From Mariaggregatimicrobium sp964498785 (GTDB lineage: Bacteria > Zhuqueibacterota > Zhuqueibacteria > Thermofontimicrobiales > Thiofontviventaceae): a stretch of 64,000 nucleotides of DNA. Both the position numbers and the translations under genes were made by a program. The stretch's first letter is position 1. The number at the start of each line of letters is the position of its first letter. The stretch is from assembly GCA_964498785.1 (NCBI GenBank), contig CAZCJL010000025.1, positions 1 through 64,000 on the forward strand, read 5' to 3'. Below the pieces are notes generated by a model. That model had not been told where the DNA came from. It made no database searches and worked only from the letters and a program-made list of their open reading frames with translations. This document shows positions 61,986 to 64,000 of the stretch, one piece after another.

Positions 61986-64000
61986 TTAAAAATTAAAGAC
62001 CAATCCGACGCGATAATGACGCGGCTCATTTCTTAGCAGATATAATTCCTGACTACTTACATACGGCGCGTATTCATTATCTGTCAAAATATTGGCGCGA
62101 TCTGTATGCCAACGAACCGTATTTCTATCATGGTTAAACGTTCGTGAATATTGCCAGAATTTCTCATTAAAAAGATTAAATACTTCCATATACAACGTGG
62201 AAGCAGTAAAACCGAATTTCATACGCTTTTCGATGCGCAGCCGGGCGTCCCGCTCTAACGGTGTACGTTTGCTGAATTTTAGCGCCTGCCCGAATTTATC
62301 CAGCGACGGCGGCAATGTATACGGTCTGCCGGTAAGGTAGCGATACGTGAAGCTCACAGAAAAATTTGCCAGCGGCTTTATATTCCCAATTTCAAATCCC
62401 GTATTCGGTGAAGTAACCAGCCGCAGGTTCAGCACAGCTTTGTGTGTCCGGTCATAATCCAGGTAAACATCTTCCGGGAAACGCTGCTCTTTCAAATCTG
62501 CCAGCTCTTCTTCGGATAACTCATAATTCGTAATTGTTACCGGAACCGCTAAATTATCAGGATTGCTGTTCTTTCCTTTTGCTGCTTCGTAATTGTAGCG
62601 AATATAACCGCGGATAAATCCGGTATTCCGTTCCAGATTGACATGAAATCCCTTTATGTCCGCGTAATCTTTATTAATATATGTTTGATAGGACTCTCCC
62701 CCTTCGGTCTTGTAAAAAGCGGCTTCAACAAGATTTTTCACATCTTTATAATACGCGCTCACATCCAGATTAAAAACACCGGCAAAACTTCGTACAATTC
62801 CCACATCATACGCATTGGTATTTTCAGGTTTGAGTTGTGGATTGCCGAGGGTGTAAATCGTAACGATTCCGCCATCATCATTTACTTCATTATAAAAGAG
62901 CTGATTGAAATTCGGTCGCTGCGTAAAAGTACCATAATTCAAATGAAACACCGAATATTCGGATACAGGAAATGAAACACCAATTCGCGGCTGCCAGCGG
63001 GTATAGAGTTTGGTATCTTTACGTAGACTCGGATCGCGCAGCGGATAAAATTTATCCATAAAGTACTGTGTATTCAAATCATAAAAATCAAACCGCAATC
63101 CCAGATTGGCGATTAAACCCTGAAATTCCATTTTATCCTGAAAATAAAGCGCACCTTCAAACGGAAACGAATGAAATTTCAAGTCTTCAACATTCTGCGG
63201 ATTGAGCACATTATATTCATAATTCACATCAAGATCATAATAGTAAAATTGCAATCCGCTTTTAAGCAAATTATATTTGTTTACCTGGCTCGTGTAATTT
63301 CCGGCTAAGTAATATGTTATCGTTCTTCTGTCTCCGCGATCGTCATTCAGTCTTCCCAACCGGTGATTTGAAGGACTTGTATAATCGACCCAATTTCGAT
63401 TATTGGTGTAATCTTCGAGGTACTGATCGTCTTTCAAAAGTTCTATCCGATCCTGCTCCAGCGTATTCAAAACTTTCACATTAAAATCAGTATAACTCGA
63501 CGGTGAAAAAATGTGCTTCCATTCCAGACCATATTGATATGATGATTGCGTTCTTTTGGTGACGCTGAATGTCCGGTCAAAAAGCCAGCGTTTCCAACTG
63601 CTGCTCAAATAATTTTCAAAACCATAATCATAAATAACCGAAAATTTGAATTTGTTATTCATTGAAGGCTGGTACGTGATATTTCCCATGAATTGTCTCT
63701 CGATATCAGGCGAGGTGGTCGGGACAACCGGATTGGTTATATTTTGACGTGTGGCAATGAATAGTTTCGTATTTTCCGCAATCGGTCCGCCCGTTGTAAA
63801 ATCAAAGCGGTAGTCCATCGTATTATCATATTCCAGTCCGACATCCCGAATGGCTTGCAGCCACATGATCCTGCCGAGATCTGCCATCTTCAGTGAATCC
63901 TGATGATTCAGGGGATTTGGAGGCCAGACAATGCGTTCCGGCAAATACTTCGTAATCCCATAGCCCCGGTCCCATAGCGGCTTTCCCGGATCGATAGGAT
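61986..64000 (-). CDS. TonB-dependent receptor, C-terminal part (module 2, cut by window end)
   Basis: The frame is open to base 64000 and continues beyond the window (the last codons read PIDPGKPLWDRGYGITKYLP before 'ERIVWPPNP'), so the N-terminal domains are outside. The visible ~670 residues are the barrel and match the 31200 receptor from about its residue 270: 'MADLGRIMWLQAIRDVGLEYD', 'TTGGPIAENTKLFIATRQN', 'FPFEGALYFQDKMEFQG', 'IGVSFPVSEYSVFHLNYGTFTQRP', 'GNPQLKPENTNAYDVGIVR', 'YLTGRPYTLPPSLDKFGQALKF' and the terminal 'RVGLVFNF'. Same function class: TonB-driven uptake of a large ligand. Confidence 0.85.
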   Translation of the reverse strand, partial: PIDPGKPLWDRGYGITKYLPERIVWPPNPLNHQDSLKMADLGRIMWLQAIRDVGLEYDNTMDYRFDFTTGGPIAENTKLFIATRQNITNPVVPTTSPDIERQFMGNITYQPSMNNKFKFSVIYDYGFENYLSSSWKRWLFDRTFSVTKRTQSSYQYGLEWKHIFSPSSYTDFNVKVLNTLEQDRIELLKDDQYLEDYTNNRNWVDYTSPSNHRLGRLNDDRGDRRTITYYLAGNYTSQVNKYNLLKSGLQFYYYDLDVNYEYNVLNPQNVEDLKFHSFPFEGALYFQDKMEFQGLIANLGLRFDFYDLNTQYFMDKFYPLRDPSLRKDTKLYTRWQPRIGVSFPVSEYSVFHLNYGTFTQRPNFNQLFYNEVNDDGGIVTIYTLGNPQLKPENTNAYDVGIVRSFAGVFNLDVSAYYKDVKNLVEAAFYKTEGGESYQTYINKDYADIKGFHVNLERNTGFIRGYIRYNYEAAKGKNSNPDNLAVPVTITNYELSEEELADLKEQRFPEDVYLDYDRTHKAVLNLRLVTSPNTGFEIGNIKPLANFSVSFTYRYLTGRPYTLPPSLDKFGQALKFSKRTPLERDARLRIEKRMKFGFTASTLYMEVFNLFNEKFWQYSRTFNHDRNTVRWHTDRANILTDNEYAPYVSSQELYLLRNEPRHYRVGLVFNF

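Overview
The window reads as a chromosomal segment of a FCB-group bacterium outside the classical Bacteroidota, in the manner of KSB1, Calditrichota or Neomarinimicrobiota. The reasons are the recurrent C-terminal 'NYPNPFNP' sorting domains (type IX secretion, T9SS), the PorV-like outer-membrane proteins, TonB-dependent receptors (TBDRs) with an N-terminal carboxypeptidase-regulatory-like domain but no SusD, and membrane-anchored winged-helix regulators. The phylum call is inference from protein style; there is no rRNA or tRNA gene here.

Layout. (1) 1-3 kb: an AT-rich island with an addiction-module antitoxin-like gene, an ~80-aa protein paired with a small nucleotidyltransferase, remnants of a Phd/VapC-type toxin-antitoxin pair, two diverged copies of a short coding fragment plus terminator, and an HNH endonuclease. 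(2) 3.2-24.4 kb, all minus strand: a polyuronide/sulfated-polysaccharide degradation cluster with two alginate-lyase-family (PL5/PL38-like) proteins, a GH2 uronidase-like enzyme, three Tat-exported sulfatases, a BNR-propeller lipoprotein, three PL6 lyases, an oligogalacturonate-lyase-like propeller and a beta-helix lipoprotein. (3) 24.6-34.1 kb, minus strand: an outer-membrane module TBDR > large surface protein > PorV-like > FadL-like barrel > secreted beta-helix protein. (4) 34.1-38.6 kb: two paralogous plus-strand membrane regulators, each divergent from a target-like gene (the TBDR and a third alginate-lyase-family gene) and sharing palindromic sites and a promoter. (5) 38.7-50.7 kb, minus strand: a near-classical alginate catabolic set: beta-helix protein, heparinase II/III-family lyase, KdgF cupin, hexuronate-type MFS transporter, PL17 oligoalginate lyase, SDR reductase (DEH reductase candidate) and a fourth PL6. 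(6) 51-64 kb, minus strand: a second copy of the outer-membrane module in the same gene order, ending in a TBDR cut by the window edge, with two secreted beta-helix proteins, one of 1402 aa carrying an internal duplication.

How it could work together: secreted PL6 and other beta-helix lyases, displayed through T9SS tails, cut polyuronides outside the cell. Sulfatases and GH2/propeller enzymes trim decorations. TBDR modules import oligomers without SusD. PL17 and alginate-lyase-family exolyases release unsaturated monouronate; KdgF and the SDR convert it towards 2-keto-3-deoxygluconate after import by the MFS carrier. The KDG kinase, KDPG aldolase, sulfatase-maturing enzyme and T9SS core are not in this window. 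The best candidates for something undescribed are the duplicated SusD-less five-gene outer-membrane module and its coupling to the paired one-component membrane regulators with shared TTAAC-NN-GTTAA sites.
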